Source: Novosphingobium sp. B1
GTDB taxonomy: Bacteria; Pseudomonadota; Alphaproteobacteria; Sphingomonadales; Sphingomonadaceae
NCBI RefSeq assembly: GCF_900176395.1
Contig: NZ_FWXL01000001.1
Coordinates: forward strand, 434,001-498,000
DNA: 64,000 bases
Direction of reading: 5' to 3'
The notes beneath the pieces were generated by a model. That model was not told where the DNA came from. It searched no databases and worked only from the letters and a program-made list of their open reading frames with translations. This document shows positions 1 to 9,535 of this stretch, one piece after another. The position numbers and the translations under genes were made by a program. Position 1 is the stretch's first letter; each line of letters begins with the position of its first letter.

Positions 1-543
1 TTCAAGCGCAGCGCGAATGCACAGCAGGCCGCACAGCTCGCCATGGGCACCAGCCTTGGGCGTCATCGCAACGCCGTGCATGCCGGTAAGCTCGATCAGC
101 CAGTGCGCCAGTTCGTTGATGACGCCAAGCGCGCCCTGCACGGTGTGGACCGGCTGCAGCGGATGAACATCGGCAAAGCCGGGCATACGCGCGACCTTTT
201 CGTCGAGCCGCGGGTTGTGCTTCATCGTGCACGAACCCAGCGGGAATAGACCGAGGTCAATCGCATAGTTCTGGCGCGAGAGGCGGGTATAGTGGCGAAC
301 GGTCTCCGGCTCGGAAAGACCCGGAAGTTCAGGACGCTCGGCGCGCGCCATCGGCCCCAGTGCGGACATGTCGATGCCACCGGTTTCGGGGAAATCCACG
401 CCTGAGCGGTCAGCATCGCCAAGCTCGAAGATCAACGCTTCCTCAAGCTGCAACGCACGGTTGCCGGTAAAGGTCTGGATTGCGTTGTCAGGGGCGCCTT
501 CCCCCATCGATGGACGCCATCCGTTAGGATTGATCGCGTTCAT
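1..543 (-). CDS. gcvPB: Glycine dehydrogenase (decarboxylating) subunit 2, 3' part cut by window edge
   Basis: C-terminal half of the two-subunit P-protein of the glycine cleavage system, a cytosolic PLP enzyme that decarboxylates glycine and passes the aminomethyl group to lipoyl-GcvH. The visible 181 residues start [16 protein letters not shown] and include the [11 protein letters not shown] stretch typical of GcvPB. The PLP-binding lysine lies further downstream and is outside the window. The ATG at 543 overlaps the TGA of gcvPA by 4 nt (ATGA), so translation is probably coupled. Last gene of the gcvT-gcvH-gcvPA-gcvPB operon. The reading frame is open to base 1, so the gene is truncated only by the window. 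Confidence 0.95.
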   Translation of the reverse strand, partial: MNAINPNGWRPSMGEGAPDNAIQTFTGNRALQLEEALIFELGDADRSGVDFPETGGIDMSALGPMARAERPELPGLSEPETVRHYTRLSRQNYAIDLGLFPLGSCTMKHNPRLDEKVARMPGFADVHPLQPVHTVQGALGVINELAHWLIELTGMHGVAMTPKAGAHGELCGLLCIRAALE

Positions 544-1898
544 GCCAAAACCTCCTTCAGCGCCGCGACCAGCGCAGCGATGTCCTCGTCCGTCGTGCAT
601 TCGGTAGCTGCAACCACCATGCCGTTAGCCAGGGCGTCTTCCTGCGGATAAAGCCGCCCGAGCGAAATTCCACCCAGCACCTGGCGGTCGGCCATCTCAC
701 GCACGATCTGACGTGCATCCCTTGGCAGGGTCACGGCGAACTCGTTGAAATAATGGTTGTTCACCACCGTAACGCCCGGCACTTCTGCCAGAGCCGCCGC
801 CGTCTTGCGCGCCGCATGGTGGCTTAGCCTGGCCATGTTCGACAGGCCCGAACCTCCCAGCAAGGTCATGTGGATCGAGAACGCCAGCGCGCAGAGGCCC
901 GAATTGGTGCAGATGTTGCTCGTCGCCTTCTCGCGGCGGATGTGCTGCTCACGCGTGGAGAGTGTCAGCACAAAGCCGCGCTTGCCATCGGCATCCACGG
1001 TTTCGCCACACAGGCGGCCAGGGATCTGGCGAAGGTACTTCTCGCGGCAACCGAACAGGCCGAGGTATGGTCCGCCGAACTGCAGGCCCACTCCAAGCGA
1101 CTGGCCTTCGCCCACCACGATATCGGCGCCAAGGCTGCCGGGGCTTTGCAGCACGCCCAGGGCCACGGGTTCGGTCACCACTGCGATCAAGAGCGCACCT
1201 GCAGCCTGCGCTGCTTGTGCAATCCTTGCCAGATCGGGAATTCGGCCCAGAATGTCTGGATACTGCACAACCACACACGAGGTCTGAGCGTCGATCTTCG
1301 CGATCAGCGCATCCTCGTCAGCGCTGGCTTCGAGAACAGGGGCGCAAGTATCCAGAACGTCGCCGGTGAACTTTGCCATGGTCCGCGCAGTCTCGACATA
1401 GTGCGGATGCACGCCACCTGAAAGCACGGCGCGGCCGCGCTTGGTGATACGGCCAGCCATTGCGATGGCTTCCCAGCATGCGGTCGAACCATCGTAGAGC
1501 GAGGCGTTCGCCACATCAGTGCCGAACAGGCGCGCGACCTGCGTCTGGAATTCGAACAGCACCTGCAGCGTGCCTTGCGCGATTTCGGGCTGATAGGGCG
1601 TGTAAGCCGTCAGGAACTCGCCGCGCTGGATCATGTGATCCACCGTGGCTGGCACGTGGTGGCGGTAGGCGCCCGCACCAAGGAAGAACGGCACCGAGCC
1701 TGCGGTCGTGTTGTTGGCGGAAAGCCGCGCCATGTGGCGCTCGACCGCCATTTCGGTCGCATGTTTGGGCAGGCCCGAAATCGGGGCAGTCAGACGCGCT
1801 TCGGCGGGCACATCGGCGAACAGTTCGTCGATCGAGCCTGCGCCGATGACCGAGAGCATCGCGCTCCGGTCGGCGTCGGTCAGGGGAAGATAGCGCAT
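540..1898 (-). CDS. gcvPA: Glycine dehydrogenase (decarboxylating) subunit 1
   Basis: N-terminal half of the split P-protein, 452 residues, the usual length for GcvPA. It pairs with GcvPB to decarboxylate glycine. The start at [11 protein letters not shown] is chosen because it matches the family N-terminus; the open frame extends 14 residues further but runs toward gcvH without support. Family stretches include [27 protein letters not shown] near residues 85-115 and the TSNICTN region near residue 325. It lies 4 nt downstream of the gcvH stop and overlaps gcvPB by 4 nt. Split gcvP is common in alphaproteobacteria, unlike the fused enterobacterial form. Confidence 0.95.
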   Translation of the reverse strand: MRYLPLTDADRSAMLSVIGAGSIDELFADVPAEARLTAPISGLPKHATEMAVERHMARLSANNTTAGSVPFFLGAGAYRHHVPATVDHMIQRGEFLTAYTPYQPEIAQGTLQVLFEFQTQVARLFGTDVANASLYDGSTACWEAIAMAGRITKRGRAVLSGGVHPHYVETARTMAKFTGDVLDTCAPVLEASADEDALIAKIDAQTSCVVVQYPDILGRIPDLARIAQAAQAAGALLIAVVTEPVALGVLQSPGSLGADIVVGEGQSLGVGLQFGGPYLGLFGCREKYLRQIPGRLCGETVDADGKRGFVLTLSTREQHIRREKATSNICTNSGLCALAFSIHMTLLGGSGLSNMARLSHHAARKTAAALAEVPGVTVVNNHYFNEFAVTLPRDARQIVREMADRQVLGGISLGRLYPQEDALANGMVVAATECTTDEDIAALVAALKEVLA

Positions 1899-1902
1899 GG
1901 GA

Positions 1903-2274
1903 TCACAGCTCCGCGACGTAGGCCTGGTAAGCGGCCTCATCCATCAGGCCTTCGAGTTCGGCAGTGTCGGCAAGCGCCATTTTCCACAGCCAGCCCTCGC
2001 CTTCGGGGTCCGTGTTGACCAGTTCGGGTTGGTCCTCGAGCGCGGCGTTGGCAACCGTCACCTTGCCCGAGACCGGGGCATAGACATCGGAGGCGGCCTT
2101 CACGCTGTCGACGACCGAGGCGCTATCGCCCTTGCCGACTTCGCTGCCCTCGGCGGGCAGTTCGACAAACGTAATGTCGCCAAGCTGGCTCTGTGCGTAG
2201 TCGGTGATGCCGACCGTAGCTTCATCGCCCTCGACCGCAATCCATTCGTGGTCCTTGGTGAAATAGCGGGTCAT
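1903..2274 (-). CDS. gcvH: Glycine cleavage system H protein
   Basis: Lipoyl carrier protein that shuttles the aminomethyl intermediate between the P, T and L proteins in the cytosol. 123 residues, the normal length. The lipoylated lysine is K59 in the conserved stretch [15 protein letters not shown]. The ATG at 2274 is used because it overlaps the gcvT TGA (ATGA); an in-frame TTG lies one codon upstream. Second gene of the operon, so its level should follow the upstream glycine riboswitch. Confidence 0.97.
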   Translation of the reverse strand: MTRYFTKDHEWIAVEGDEATVGITDYAQSQLGDITFVELPAEGSEVGKGDSASVVDSVKAASDVYAPVSGKVTVANAALEDQPELVNTDPEGEGWLWKMALADTAELEGLMDEAAYQAYVAEL

Positions 2275-3449
2275 CAAGCGGCTCCTTTGCGGTGGTAGCG
2301 ATGGGGAACGAAAGGCATGGGCACGACGCTGGCAGCGAGCTTGCGGCCGCGCACATCGATGGAAAGCTGGGTGCCAGAGACGGCGAGTTCGGCCGGTACA
2401 TAGGCCATGGCGATCGGGCGCTCGAGGCTGGGGGAGAAGCCACCCGAGGTGACGATACCGACTTCGTTTTCGCCAGAAAGAACCTTGGCCCCCTCACGAG
2501 CGGCCATGCGTCCTTCGATGGCGAGCCCGACACGGCGGGTGGCAGCGCCCGCGGCAATGACCGGCAAGACCTTGTCTGCACCGATGAACCCGCCATCGGT
2601 ACGACGGCGCTTGTTGATGCCGAACAGCAGGTCGGCGCTGACCGGATCGATGGTCTCGGTCATGTCGTGCCCATACAGGGGCAGCCCTGCTTCGAGGCGG
2701 AGGCTGTCACGCGCGCCAAGACCAATCGGCTTCACCTGCGGCTGGGCGCAGATCAGGTCGGCAAGTTCCGCAGCGTTTTCAGCTGGAACCGCAATCTCGA
2801 ACCCATCCTCGCCCGTGTAGCCGGAGCGGCTGATCCAGGCATCGATGCCGCCAAGCTTGAACTGACCGCCGCGCATGAATGTCAGCGCCGACAGCGGATG
2901 ATCGCCCGAAACCAGCGGCTCGAGAGCTTCAAACGCCTTCGGTCCCTGCAAGGCAAAGAGGGCATTGTCCTCAAGATGGTTCAGCGTCACCGCATCGGGC
3001 AGATGTTCGCGCAAATGGCCGATGTCGTCCCACTTGGTTGCTCCGTTGACCACGAGATAGAAGCCCGTGCCCCAGCGCGTGACCATCAGGTCATCGAGGA
3101 TGCCGCCTTCTTCGTTCAACAGCAGCGAATAGCGCACGCCGCCCACGGGCAGGGTTGAAAGATCGATCGGCAGAACTTGCTCGAGCGCGGCCTCGGCACC
3201 CTCGCCCGATACGTAAAGCTGGCCCATGTGCGAGACGTCGAAGAACCCAGCGCTCTCGCGGGTCCACAGGTGCTCGGCGATTATTCCTTCGAACTGCACC
3301 GGCATCCAGTACCCGGCAAAGTCCACCATACGCCCACCACGGGCGCGATGCCACTGGTCAAGCGGAAGCACCAGCGGGCCGGTCGGTACGTCCGGATCGA
3401 TATCGTCAATGTCGGCAGGATTATTGTATGTGTCGCTCACAAATATCAT
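2274..3449 (-). CDS. gcvT: Glycine cleavage system T protein (aminomethyltransferase)
   Basis: Transfers the methylene carbon from aminomethyl-lipoyl-GcvH to tetrahydrofolate and releases ammonia. 391 residues. Family landmarks: [16 protein letters not shown] near residue 40, [13 protein letters not shown] near residue 66, and [10 protein letters not shown] near residue 215. The N-terminus carries about 30 extra residues rich in Asp. The ATG at 3449 has GGGA directly against it, too close to be a good ribosome site; the in-frame GTG at 3440 has better spacing, so the exact start is uncertain. First gene of the operon, behind a tandem glycine riboswitch. Confidence 0.95.
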   Translation of the reverse strand: MIFVSDTYNNPADIDDIDPDVPTGPLVLPLDQWHRARGGRMVDFAGYWMPVQFEGIIAEHLWTRESAGFFDVSHMGQLYVSGEGAEAALEQVLPIDLSTLPVGGVRYSLLLNEEGGILDDLMVTRWGTGFYLVVNGATKWDDIGHLREHLPDAVTLNHLEDNALFALQGPKAFEALEPLVSGDHPLSALTFMRGGQFKLGGIDAWISRSGYTGEDGFEIAVPAENAAELADLICAQPQVKPIGLGARDSLRLEAGLPLYGHDMTETIDPVSADLLFGINKRRRTDGGFIGADKVLPVIAAGAATRRVGLAIEGRMAAREGAKVLSGENEVGIVTSGGFSPSLERPIAMAYVPAELAVSGTQLSIDVRGRKLAASVVPMPFVPHRYHRKGAA

Positions 3450-3483
3450 TCCCGTGCAGTTCAGACGCCATGCGGCGCCCCCT

Positions 3484-3695
3484 CTGTCACGGAAACCTGA
3501 GAGCTTTCCCCCGCCCGCCTCTCCAGACGGGTTTGGTTGGGGTTACCCCTTCGGCGGCCCTTCCCTTTTCGGGAAGTGGCACTTTCCAGAGTGTCGCTAT
3601 CGACCAACGCGGTCCATTTGCCTGAGAGATTCCGGGGCGGTTGCTCCTTCGGCGTCTCTCGACCCTGAACGAATCGAGAGAGCTCTCCCGCGCGA
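3484..3695 (-). promoter_or_regulatory. Tandem glycine riboswitch upstream of gcvT
   Basis: Read on the minus strand, this leader carries two copies of the gcvT element in a row. The first (about 3695-3590) begins CGGGAGAGCTCTC, continues GCCGAAGGAGCAACCGCC, and has AATCTCTCAGGCAAA and GGACCGC. The second (about 3589-3484) has GCCGAAGGGGTAACCCCAA and AAGCTCTCAGGTTTCCGTGAC. These are the known conserved blocks of both glycine aptamers. In this class glycine binding generally switches on the cleavage operon. The 3' end lies about 35 nt before the gcvT start. Confidence 0.93.
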
Positions 3696-3753
3696 TCAGC
3701 GACGGCTCCTCATCGTTGCACTGCAGCGCCAAGTCAACTGCGCTGCGACAAGC

Positions 3754-4431
3754 TTATCCCCGACGCAGGATGCGCTGCATATCGTCATGCTGATGCACGA
3801 CGCGCCCGCGCTGCCTCGTACCGGCCAGCGTCAGTATGACCCGCGCGACATCGCCCGCCTTGGCCGACCGATATTTGCGCAAGCTTCCCATCATCAGCAA
3901 GTCGGCCAGTGGGCTCAGGATCATCCCGACCTTCTCGGCAAGGCGCACGGGCCCTTCGCGCTTGCCGCGCAACAAGCCCGGACGGATGATGTCGAGCCGG
4001 TCGAAATGCAGCTTGGCCAGCTTGTCCTCAACCTCTCCCTTGACCGATAGATAGAAGTTCTTCGACGAGAACTGCGCACCGACCGAGGAAACGACGATCA
4101 ATTGCCTCGCCCCAGCTGCCTTGGCCGCCGCAGCACTTTCCAACACAAGATCGTGATCCACGGCCCGGAAGGCCTGCTTGTCGCCACCCACGGCCTTGAT
4201 CGTGGTGCCCAGTGCAATCACCACGGTATCGGGCCGTCCCGCGGCGATGGCATCGGGCCAGTGCCCGGTGTCGGACAGGAGCATTTCCATCCGCGCGCCC
4301 TTCGGCAAGGGCACTTCGCGGCGGGCTACGGCCACGAGGTGAACGTCAGGACGTCCGACAGCCTCTGCCATGACGGCCCGGCCAATCAGCCCGGTTGCGC
4401 CGACCAGAACCACGCGCGTCTGGTCAGACAT
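3754..4431 (-). CDS. NAD(P)-binding Rossmann-fold protein (atypical SDR, HTATIP2-like)
   Basis: 225 residues with an N-terminal nucleotide-binding loop VGATGLIGRAV (residues 10-20) and the VVSSVGA stretch near residue 117, as in NAD(P)H-binding epimerase-like atypical SDRs. A canonical YxxxK pair is replaced by YLSVKGEVE near residue 127, which still offers Y and K. The substrate cannot be told from sequence; relatives are usually annotated as NAD-dependent epimerases or oxidoreductases. The start overlaps the 3' end of the dGTPase-like gene by 8 nt, so the two are probably cotranscribed. Confidence 0.8.
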   Translation of the reverse strand: MSDQTRVVLVGATGLIGRAVMAEAVGRPDVHLVAVARREVPLPKGARMEMLLSDTGHWPDAIAAGRPDTVVIALGTTIKAVGGDKQAFRAVDHDLVLESAAAAKAAGARQLIVVSSVGAQFSSKNFYLSVKGEVEDKLAKLHFDRLDIIRPGLLRGKREGPVRLAEKVGMILSPLADLLMMGSLRKYRSAKAGDVARVILTLAGTRQRGRVVHQHDDMQRILRRG

Positions 4432-5596
4432 TGCGCAGCCCCTCCGGCGCCTGCCCGAACAGCTTGGCGTAACTGTCGATCGCGTAGCGGTCGGTCATGC
4501 CGGAGATGAAGTCGGCGATGTGCCGGGTTCTGGCAGGTTCTTCGGCAGGCAGCGACGAACGCCAGCTTTCCGGCAAGAGCGCTGGGTCATTTGCATAAGC
4601 CCTGAACAGCGATGCGATCACGTTTCGCGCGCGATCTGCCGTCTGGCACTGTTCTTCGTGCAGATAGAGGCGCTGATACATGAACTGCTTTAGCGCCCGT
4701 TCCTCCTCGGCCATCGCGGCAGAGAAGCCGGCCAGTGGCCGACCTGCACTGCGAACATCCTCGACGCTCGCCACACCGGCATCCCTGATGTTGGCCTGCG
4801 CTGTCGCGATGACGTCGTTGACCATGTGGCCGATCTGCCCGCGAACCAGTTCGCGCAACATCCGGTCTTGCTGCGCCCCCGGAAAACGACGCTCTATTCC
4901 GCGCCACTGATCCGCCACGGATGGCAGTTCGAGCAACTGGTCGAGGCAGAGGAACCCCGCTCGCAACCCGTCGTCGATGTCGTGGTTGTCGTACGCAATA
5001 TCGTCGGAAATCGCGGCCACTTGCGCTTCGAGCGACGCAAATGTCCGAAGATCAAGCGGAAAACCTGCGTCCAGTTCCTCCAGCGCCCAGGTCGGCTTCA
5101 GGATCGGCCCGTTGTGCTTTGCAAGGCCCTCAAGTGTCTCCCACGAAAGGTTCAGCCCTTCATGCCCGCAATAGGGGCTCTCGAGCCGCATCAGCACGCG
5201 AAGGGTATTCGCGTTGTGATCAAAGCCGCCAGCCCCGGCCATCGCCTCTTCCAGGGCATCTTCCCCGGCGTGGCCGAAAGGCGGATGGCCGATGTCGTGC
5301 GCCAGGCACAAAGCCTCGGTCAGGTCTTCGTCCAGGCCGAGCGCGCGCGCAATCACGCGCCCGATCTGGGCCACTTCCAGACTGTGCGTCAGTCGTACGC
5401 GATAGTGGTCGCCGTCGGGCGCGATGAACACCTGCGTCTTGTGGCGAAGCCGCCGGAACGCGATGGAATGGATAATGCGGTCGCGATCACGCTGGAACGC
5501 GCTGCGAGGCCCGCGCGATGCCTTGTCGTCAAGACCGAACTCCCGCCCGCGCGTGCGCGCAGGGTCGCTGGCGAAAGGTGCGCGGCCCTCGATCAT
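4424..5596 (-). CDS. dgt: Deoxyguanosinetriphosphate triphosphohydrolase-like HD protein
   Basis: HD-domain dNTP triphosphohydrolase, expected to hydrolyse dGTP or other dNTPs to deoxynucleoside and triphosphate. 390 residues from the start MIEGRAPFAS, the usual size. Metal ligands visible: H71 in RLTHSLEVAQ, H100-D101 in LAHDIGHPPFGH, and the Asp of ISDDIAYDNHD near residue 195. The frame is open for 29 more codons upstream, but these overlap the racemase gene and are unlike the family, so the ATG at 5596, 7 nt after the preceding stop, is preferred. No strong Shine-Dalgarno is visible. Confidence 0.9.
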   Translation of the reverse strand: MIEGRAPFASDPARTRGREFGLDDKASRGPRSAFQRDRDRIIHSIAFRRLRHKTQVFIAPDGDHYRVRLTHSLEVAQIGRVIARALGLDEDLTEALCLAHDIGHPPFGHAGEDALEEAMAGAGGFDHNANTLRVLMRLESPYCGHEGLNLSWETLEGLAKHNGPILKPTWALEELDAGFPLDLRTFASLEAQVAAISDDIAYDNHDIDDGLRAGFLCLDQLLELPSVADQWRGIERRFPGAQQDRMLRELVRGQIGHMVNDVIATAQANIRDAGVASVEDVRSAGRPLAGFSAAMAEEERALKQFMYQRLYLHEEQCQTADRARNVIASLFRAYANDPALLPESWRSSLPAEEPARTRHIADFISGMTDRYAIDSYAKLFGQAPEGLRNV

Positions 5597-5603
5597 GCTG
5601 AGA

Positions 5604-6293
5604 TCAACCGAGAATCCAGTCGACTGCCGCCTGTGCATGGATCCGCGTACCGTCAAAGATCGGCAGCACGTTGGCATCGACATCGATCACCATGTCGAGT
5701 TCGGTGCACGCCAGAACTGCACCTCTCGCGCCGCGCTGGCCCATGTTGGTCAGCATCGTCTTGAACGTCCGCTCTGCCGAGCGCGAGGCCTTGCCCAGCA
5801 TCAGCTCGTCATAGATGATCTGGTCCATTGCCTCGACTTCCTCGACCACCGGCGGCAGCAGGCTCACCCCGTGGGCAACCAGGCGCTTGCGGTAGAAGCT
5901 CTCCATCACGACATTGCGCGTGCCAAGGAGCGTTGCGTTGGTAACGCCGGCCTCCTTCATCTTCGCGCCAACCGCGTCGGCAATATGGATCACGGGTACC
6001 GATACGGCCTCCGCCACCTTGTCATAGACCTTGTGCATCGAATTCGCGCCAATCAACAGCGCGGTGGCTCCGGCCTGCTCCAACCTGCGGGCGCTGTCAG
6101 TCAGCACCTCGGCGGCATGGTCCCACTGCTCCGGCGTGGACAGCCGGATCAGGTCGGTGAAGTCGAGGCTTTCGATCAGCAGCGGCGCGCTGGCCATCTT
6201 CGAGGTGCGAGCCTGCACCAGCTGGTTGATGTCTTCATAATAGGTGCGGGTCGAAACCCAGCTCATGCCGCCGATAAGGCCGATCTTGCGCAA
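5604..6293 (-). CDS. Aspartate/glutamate racemase superfamily protein with one catalytic residue replaced
   Basis: 229 residues, beginning with KIGLIGGMSW as in RacX/YgeA-type amino acid racemases. These enzymes use two acid/base residues. The second is present (C196 in LACTELD). The first, a Cys or Thr directly before the NT/NS pair in relatives, is Ala here (A83 in IGANSMHKV). A single-cysteine member may be a one-sided catalyst or act on another reaction, so racemase activity is not assured. Located between a small lipoprotein gene and the dGTPase-like gene on the same strand, 7 nt upstream of the latter. Confidence 0.85.
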   Translation of the reverse strand: MRKIGLIGGMSWVSTRTYYEDINQLVQARTSKMASAPLLIESLDFTDLIRLSTPEQWDHAAEVLTDSARRLEQAGATALLIGANSMHKVYDKVAEAVSVPVIHIADAVGAKMKEAGVTNATLLGTRNVVMESFYRKRLVAHGVSLLPPVVEEVEAMDQIIYDELMLGKASRSAERTFKTMLTNMGQRGARGAVLACTELDMVIDVDANVLPIFDGTRIHAQAAVDWILG

Positions 6294-6372
6294 AACGATA
6301 ACTCCCCGGGCTTGGATGACAGGCCCCTGTTTGCACCGGCCTTACGAAAGGCCGCGCGGGAGGTCCAGAGTG

Positions 6373-6693
6373 CTAGCGCCTCTTCTCGGGCGCCAGACCG
6401 CTCGCACAGAGCGCTGCGGCGCTTGTCGTCACGCCGAGCAGCTCGGCGTCTCCCAGACGCTTTACGGTAGCGACATAGTCGGCCAACCCGCGCTTGACGC
6501 CCTGCAGCGCCTGCAGGCGCTTCAACTGGCCGATGCTCAGACGGTCGGTCATCCGTTCTGCCATGCAGGCGGCATTGCTATCGGACAGGCCCGCATCGAC
6601 CAGAGCCGAGCGGACCTTTCCGTAAGCCAATTTCGATGGCGCGCATGACGCCACCATCAATGCGATTGCAACGACGGTGACGCACCTGGCCAT
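6373..6693 (-). CDS. Small predicted lipoprotein of unknown function
   Basis: 106 residues. The N-terminus MARCVTVVAIALMVASCAPS is a lipoprotein signal with lipobox VASC, so the mature protein should be anchored in the envelope by Cys17. The rest is helical with two further cysteines and no motif I recognise. The ATG overlaps the pntB stop by 4 nt (ATGA), so it is probably translated with the transhydrogenase operon. The 79-nt stretch to the next gene shows nothing distinct. Confidence 0.7.
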   Translation of the reverse strand: MARCVTVVAIALMVASCAPSKLAYGKVRSALVDAGLSDSNAACMAERMTDRLSIGQLKRLQALQGVKRGLADYVATVKRLGDAELLGVTTSAAALCASGLAPEKRR

Positions 6694-8105
6694 CAGTGGG
6701 CCAGCGCCTTGACGATGTCCTCGACCATCTTCTTGGCATCGGCCAGCAGCATCATCGTCTGGTCCATGTAGAACACGTCGTTGTCGACGCCGGCATAGCC
6801 CACGCCGCCCATCGAGCGCTTGACGAAGAAGATCGTCTTGGCCTTGTCCACATCGAACACCGGCATGCCGTAGATCGGCGAGGACTTGTCGGTCTTGGCA
6901 GCCGGATTGACCACGTCGTTGGCGCCAATGATGAAGGCAACGTCAGCTTGCGCGAACTCGCTGTTGATGTCCTCAAGTTCGAACACTTCATCATACGGCA
7001 CGTTGGCCTCGGCCAGCAGCACGTTCATGTGGCCGGGCATGCGGCCCGCGACCGGGTGAATGGCGTATTTGACGTTGACGCCTTCCTTCTTGAGTACGTC
7101 GCCCATCTCGCGCAGCGCGTGCTGCGCCTGGGACACGGCCATGCCGTAACCCGGAATGATGATGACGTTCTCGGCTTCCTTCATCATGTAAGCGGCATCT
7201 TCGGCAGAGCCGCGCTTCCAGGGGCGTTGCTCCTTGGCAGCGCCGCCACCGGCAGCAGCCTCAGCACCGAAGCCGCCTGCGATAACCGCCAGGAACCCGC
7301 GGTTCATCGCCTTGCACATGATGTACGAAAGGATCGCACCCGAGGAGCCGACCAGCGCGCCGGTCACGATCATCGCGGTGTTGTGCAGCGTGAAGCCCAT
7401 CGCTGCAGCCGCCCAGCCCGAGTAGGAGTTGAGCATCGAGACGACCACCGGCATGTCCGCGCCGCCGATCGGGATGATCAGCAGGAAGCCGATGATGAAC
7501 GACAGCACGGTGATGGTGGCGATCACCCAGGCTGACTGGTCCTGCGTGAAGTAGGCCACCAGCCCGATGATCGCGATCAGCGTGCCGAGGTTCAGCACAT
7601 GGCGTCCCGGCAGCAGGATCGGCGAACCGCTCATCTTGCCCGCCAGCTTGAGGAAGGCGATGACCGAGCCGGAGAAGGTGATCGCGCCGATGGCAATGCC
7701 AAGGCCCAGTTCGATGCGGCTGACCGGGTTGATCTGGCCATCGGGCAGCATGATCCCGAAGGCATCGGGATTGAGATAGGCCGCAAGGCCCACCAGCACG
7801 GCGGCAAGGCCGACCAGCGAGTGGAACGCGGCGACCAGCTGCGGCATGTCGGTCATCGCGATCTTGCGGGCGATGACGAAGCCGATGCCGCCGCCGATGG
7901 CCAGCGCCACGATGATTTCAGGTAGGCTCGCAATTTCGTGCGTCAGCAGTGTGGTGGCGACCGCGATGGTCATGCCGATCATGCCATAGCGGTTGCCTGC
8001 ACGGCTCGTCGCGGGACTGGAAAGCCCACGCAGCGCGAGAATGAAGAGGACGCCCGAGACCAGATAGGCCAGCGCGACCCAGGGAGAGACAGCGACGTGT
8101 TCCAT
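6693..8105 (-). CDS. pntB: NAD(P) transhydrogenase subunit beta
   Basis: Membrane and NADP(H)-binding subunit of the proton-translocating transhydrogenase, which uses the proton gradient to reduce NADP+ with NADH. 470 residues: a multi-helix membrane domain over about residues 5-265, then the soluble NADP domain with IIPGYGMAVSQAQHALRE near residue 315 and GANDVVNPAA near residue 390. The start MEHVAVSPW is chosen because its ATG overlaps the pntAB stop by 4 nt; a longer open frame upstream overlaps pntAB. Part of the pntAA-pntAB-pntB operon. Confidence 0.95.
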   Translation of the reverse strand: MEHVAVSPWVALAYLVSGVLFILALRGLSSPATSRAGNRYGMIGMTIAVATTLLTHEIASLPEIIVALAIGGGIGFVIARKIAMTDMPQLVAAFHSLVGLAAVLVGLAAYLNPDAFGIMLPDGQINPVSRIELGLGIAIGAITFSGSVIAFLKLAGKMSGSPILLPGRHVLNLGTLIAIIGLVAYFTQDQSAWVIATITVLSFIIGFLLIIPIGGADMPVVVSMLNSYSGWAAAAMGFTLHNTAMIVTGALVGSSGAILSYIMCKAMNRGFLAVIAGGFGAEAAAGGGAAKEQRPWKRGSAEDAAYMMKEAENVIIIPGYGMAVSQAQHALREMGDVLKKEGVNVKYAIHPVAGRMPGHMNVLLAEANVPYDEVFELEDINSEFAQADVAFIIGANDVVNPAAKTDKSSPIYGMPVFDVDKAKTIFFVKRSMGGVGYAGVDNDVFYMDQTMMLLADAKKMVEDIVKALAH

Positions 8106-8389
8106 CACTTCTTCTCCTTCTTCTTGTACATCGCGAGCATCCGCGCCGTCACGGCGAAGCCGCCGAAGATGTTGACCGAAGCCAGCACCACCGCGCCCAG
8201 CCCCAGCCACTTGGCCGAAGGACTACCGGCAGCGGCCGAAGCGACCAGCGCGCCAACCACGATCACAGAGGAGATCGCATTGGTCACCGCCATCAGCGGC
8301 GTATGCAAAGCCGGCGTGACCGACCAGACGACGTAATACCCGACAAAGCAGGCGAGCACGAAAATGCTCAGGATCGAAATGAAATCCAT
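8105..8389 (-). CDS. pntAB: NAD(P) transhydrogenase subunit alpha, membrane part
   Basis: 94-residue membrane part of the alpha subunit, separate from the NAD-binding part as is usual in alphaproteobacteria. Three hydrophobic segments (about residues 1-25, 36-53, 62-85) and a basic tail YKKKEKK. The family stretch TPLMAVTNAISSVIVVGA is clear. It starts 11 nt downstream of pntAA and overlaps pntB by 4 nt. Confidence 0.95.
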   Translation of the reverse strand: MDFISILSIFVLACFVGYYVVWSVTPALHTPLMAVTNAISSVIVVGALVASAAAGSPSAKWLGLGAVVLASVNIFGGFAVTARMLAMYKKKEKK

Positions 8390-8400
8390 GTCAGGCCCCC

Positions 8401-9516
8401 TCAGCCGAGCAGTCGTTCGTTTACAACCTTGCCGCCCTGCGTCAGGCGAATGGAGTTGCCGATTTCCTCGTCCAGAACAGGTTTGCCCTGCTCCTTGTCC
8501 CAGAAGGCCGAGAGGAAGTTGTAGAGATTGCGTGCAAACAGCGCCGAAGCGTCGGCCGGAAGGTGCGCAGGCGTGTTCGAATAGCCGACGATCTTGACGC
8601 CATGCTTTTCGACGACCTGATCGGGCACCGAACCCTCGACGTTTCCGCCTTGCGCCACGGCAAGGTCGTAGATCACCGAGCCGGGCTTCATTGTCGCGAT
8701 CTGCGCGTCAGAGATCAGGCGTGGTGCAGCGCGGCCCGGGATCAGCGCGGTGGTGATCACGATGTCCTGCTTGGCAATGTGCGAGCTGACCAATTCGGCC
8801 TGCGCCTTCTGGTATTCCTCGCTCATTTCCGTGGCATAGCCACCGGCGCCCTCACCTTCGATGCCAGCAACGCTCTCCACGAAGATCGGCTTGGCGCCGA
8901 GCGACTGGATCTGTTCCTTGGTGGCCGAGCGCACGTCAGTTGCCGAAACCTGCGCGCCAAGTCGGCGCGCCGTTGCGATCGCCTGAAGCCCGGCAACGCC
9001 TACGCCCATGACAAAGCACTTGGCAGCAGAGACCGTGCCCGCCGCGGTCATCATCATCGGAAACGCGCGGCCATAGAGGTTGGCGGCGACCAGCACCGCC
9101 TTGTAACCGGCGAGGTTCGACTGCGAAGACAGGATGTCCATGCTCTGTGCGCGGGTGATGCGCGGCATGAATTCCATCGCCAGCGCTTCGAACCCGGCAG
9201 CGGCATAGGCATCGACCCGCGCCCGCTTGCCGAACGGATCGAGCCCGGCAACAATCCACGCGCCGGGATTGGTGCCAGCCAGCAGCTCAGGTTCCGGCCC
9301 CTGCACGCCGAGCACGATATCCGCACCCTGCACCGCATTGTCCGCAACCTCGGCCCCTGCTGCGCGATAATCATCGTCGGAGATCGAGGCGGTGATGCCC
9401 GCCCCGCTTTCGACAGCTACCGTGGCCCCGAGGGCAATGAACTTCTTCACAGTCTCCGGCGATGCCGAAACCCTGCTCTCCCCTGTCGCGCGTTCCCGAA
9501 GGACGGCGATCTTCAT
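8401..9516 (-). CDS. pntAA: NAD(P) transhydrogenase subunit alpha, NAD-binding part
   Basis: Soluble NAD(H)-binding domain of transhydrogenase (dI), 371 residues, related to alanine dehydrogenase. Landmarks: MKIAVLRERATGESRVS at the N-terminus, the Rossmann loop VMGVGVAGLQAIATARRLGA near residue 170, and the VITTALIPGRAAP stretch near residue 255. The ATG at 9516 has GGGGGC just upstream; a GTG four codons earlier is a less likely start. First of the three pnt genes, immediately after a tiny oxidase-subunit gene. Confidence 0.94.
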   Translation of the reverse strand: MKIAVLRERATGESRVSASPETVKKFIALGATVAVESGAGITASISDDDYRAAGAEVADNAVQGADIVLGVQGPEPELLAGTNPGAWIVAGLDPFGKRARVDAYAAAGFEALAMEFMPRITRAQSMDILSSQSNLAGYKAVLVAANLYGRAFPMMMTAAGTVSAAKCFVMGVGVAGLQAIATARRLGAQVSATDVRSATKEQIQSLGAKPIFVESVAGIEGEGAGGYATEMSEEYQKAQAELVSSHIAKQDIVITTALIPGRAAPRLISDAQIATMKPGSVIYDLAVAQGGNVEGSVPDQVVEKHGVKIVGYSNTPAHLPADASALFARNLYNFLSAFWDKEQGKPVLDEEIGNSIRLTQGGKVVNERLLG

Positions 9517-9535
9517 TGCCCCCGCCACGGCGCTC

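Noticed and set aside
3487..3732. 81-codon minus-strand frame upstream of gcvT
   Set aside because: It coincides with the tandem glycine riboswitch, which explains the sequence conservation.
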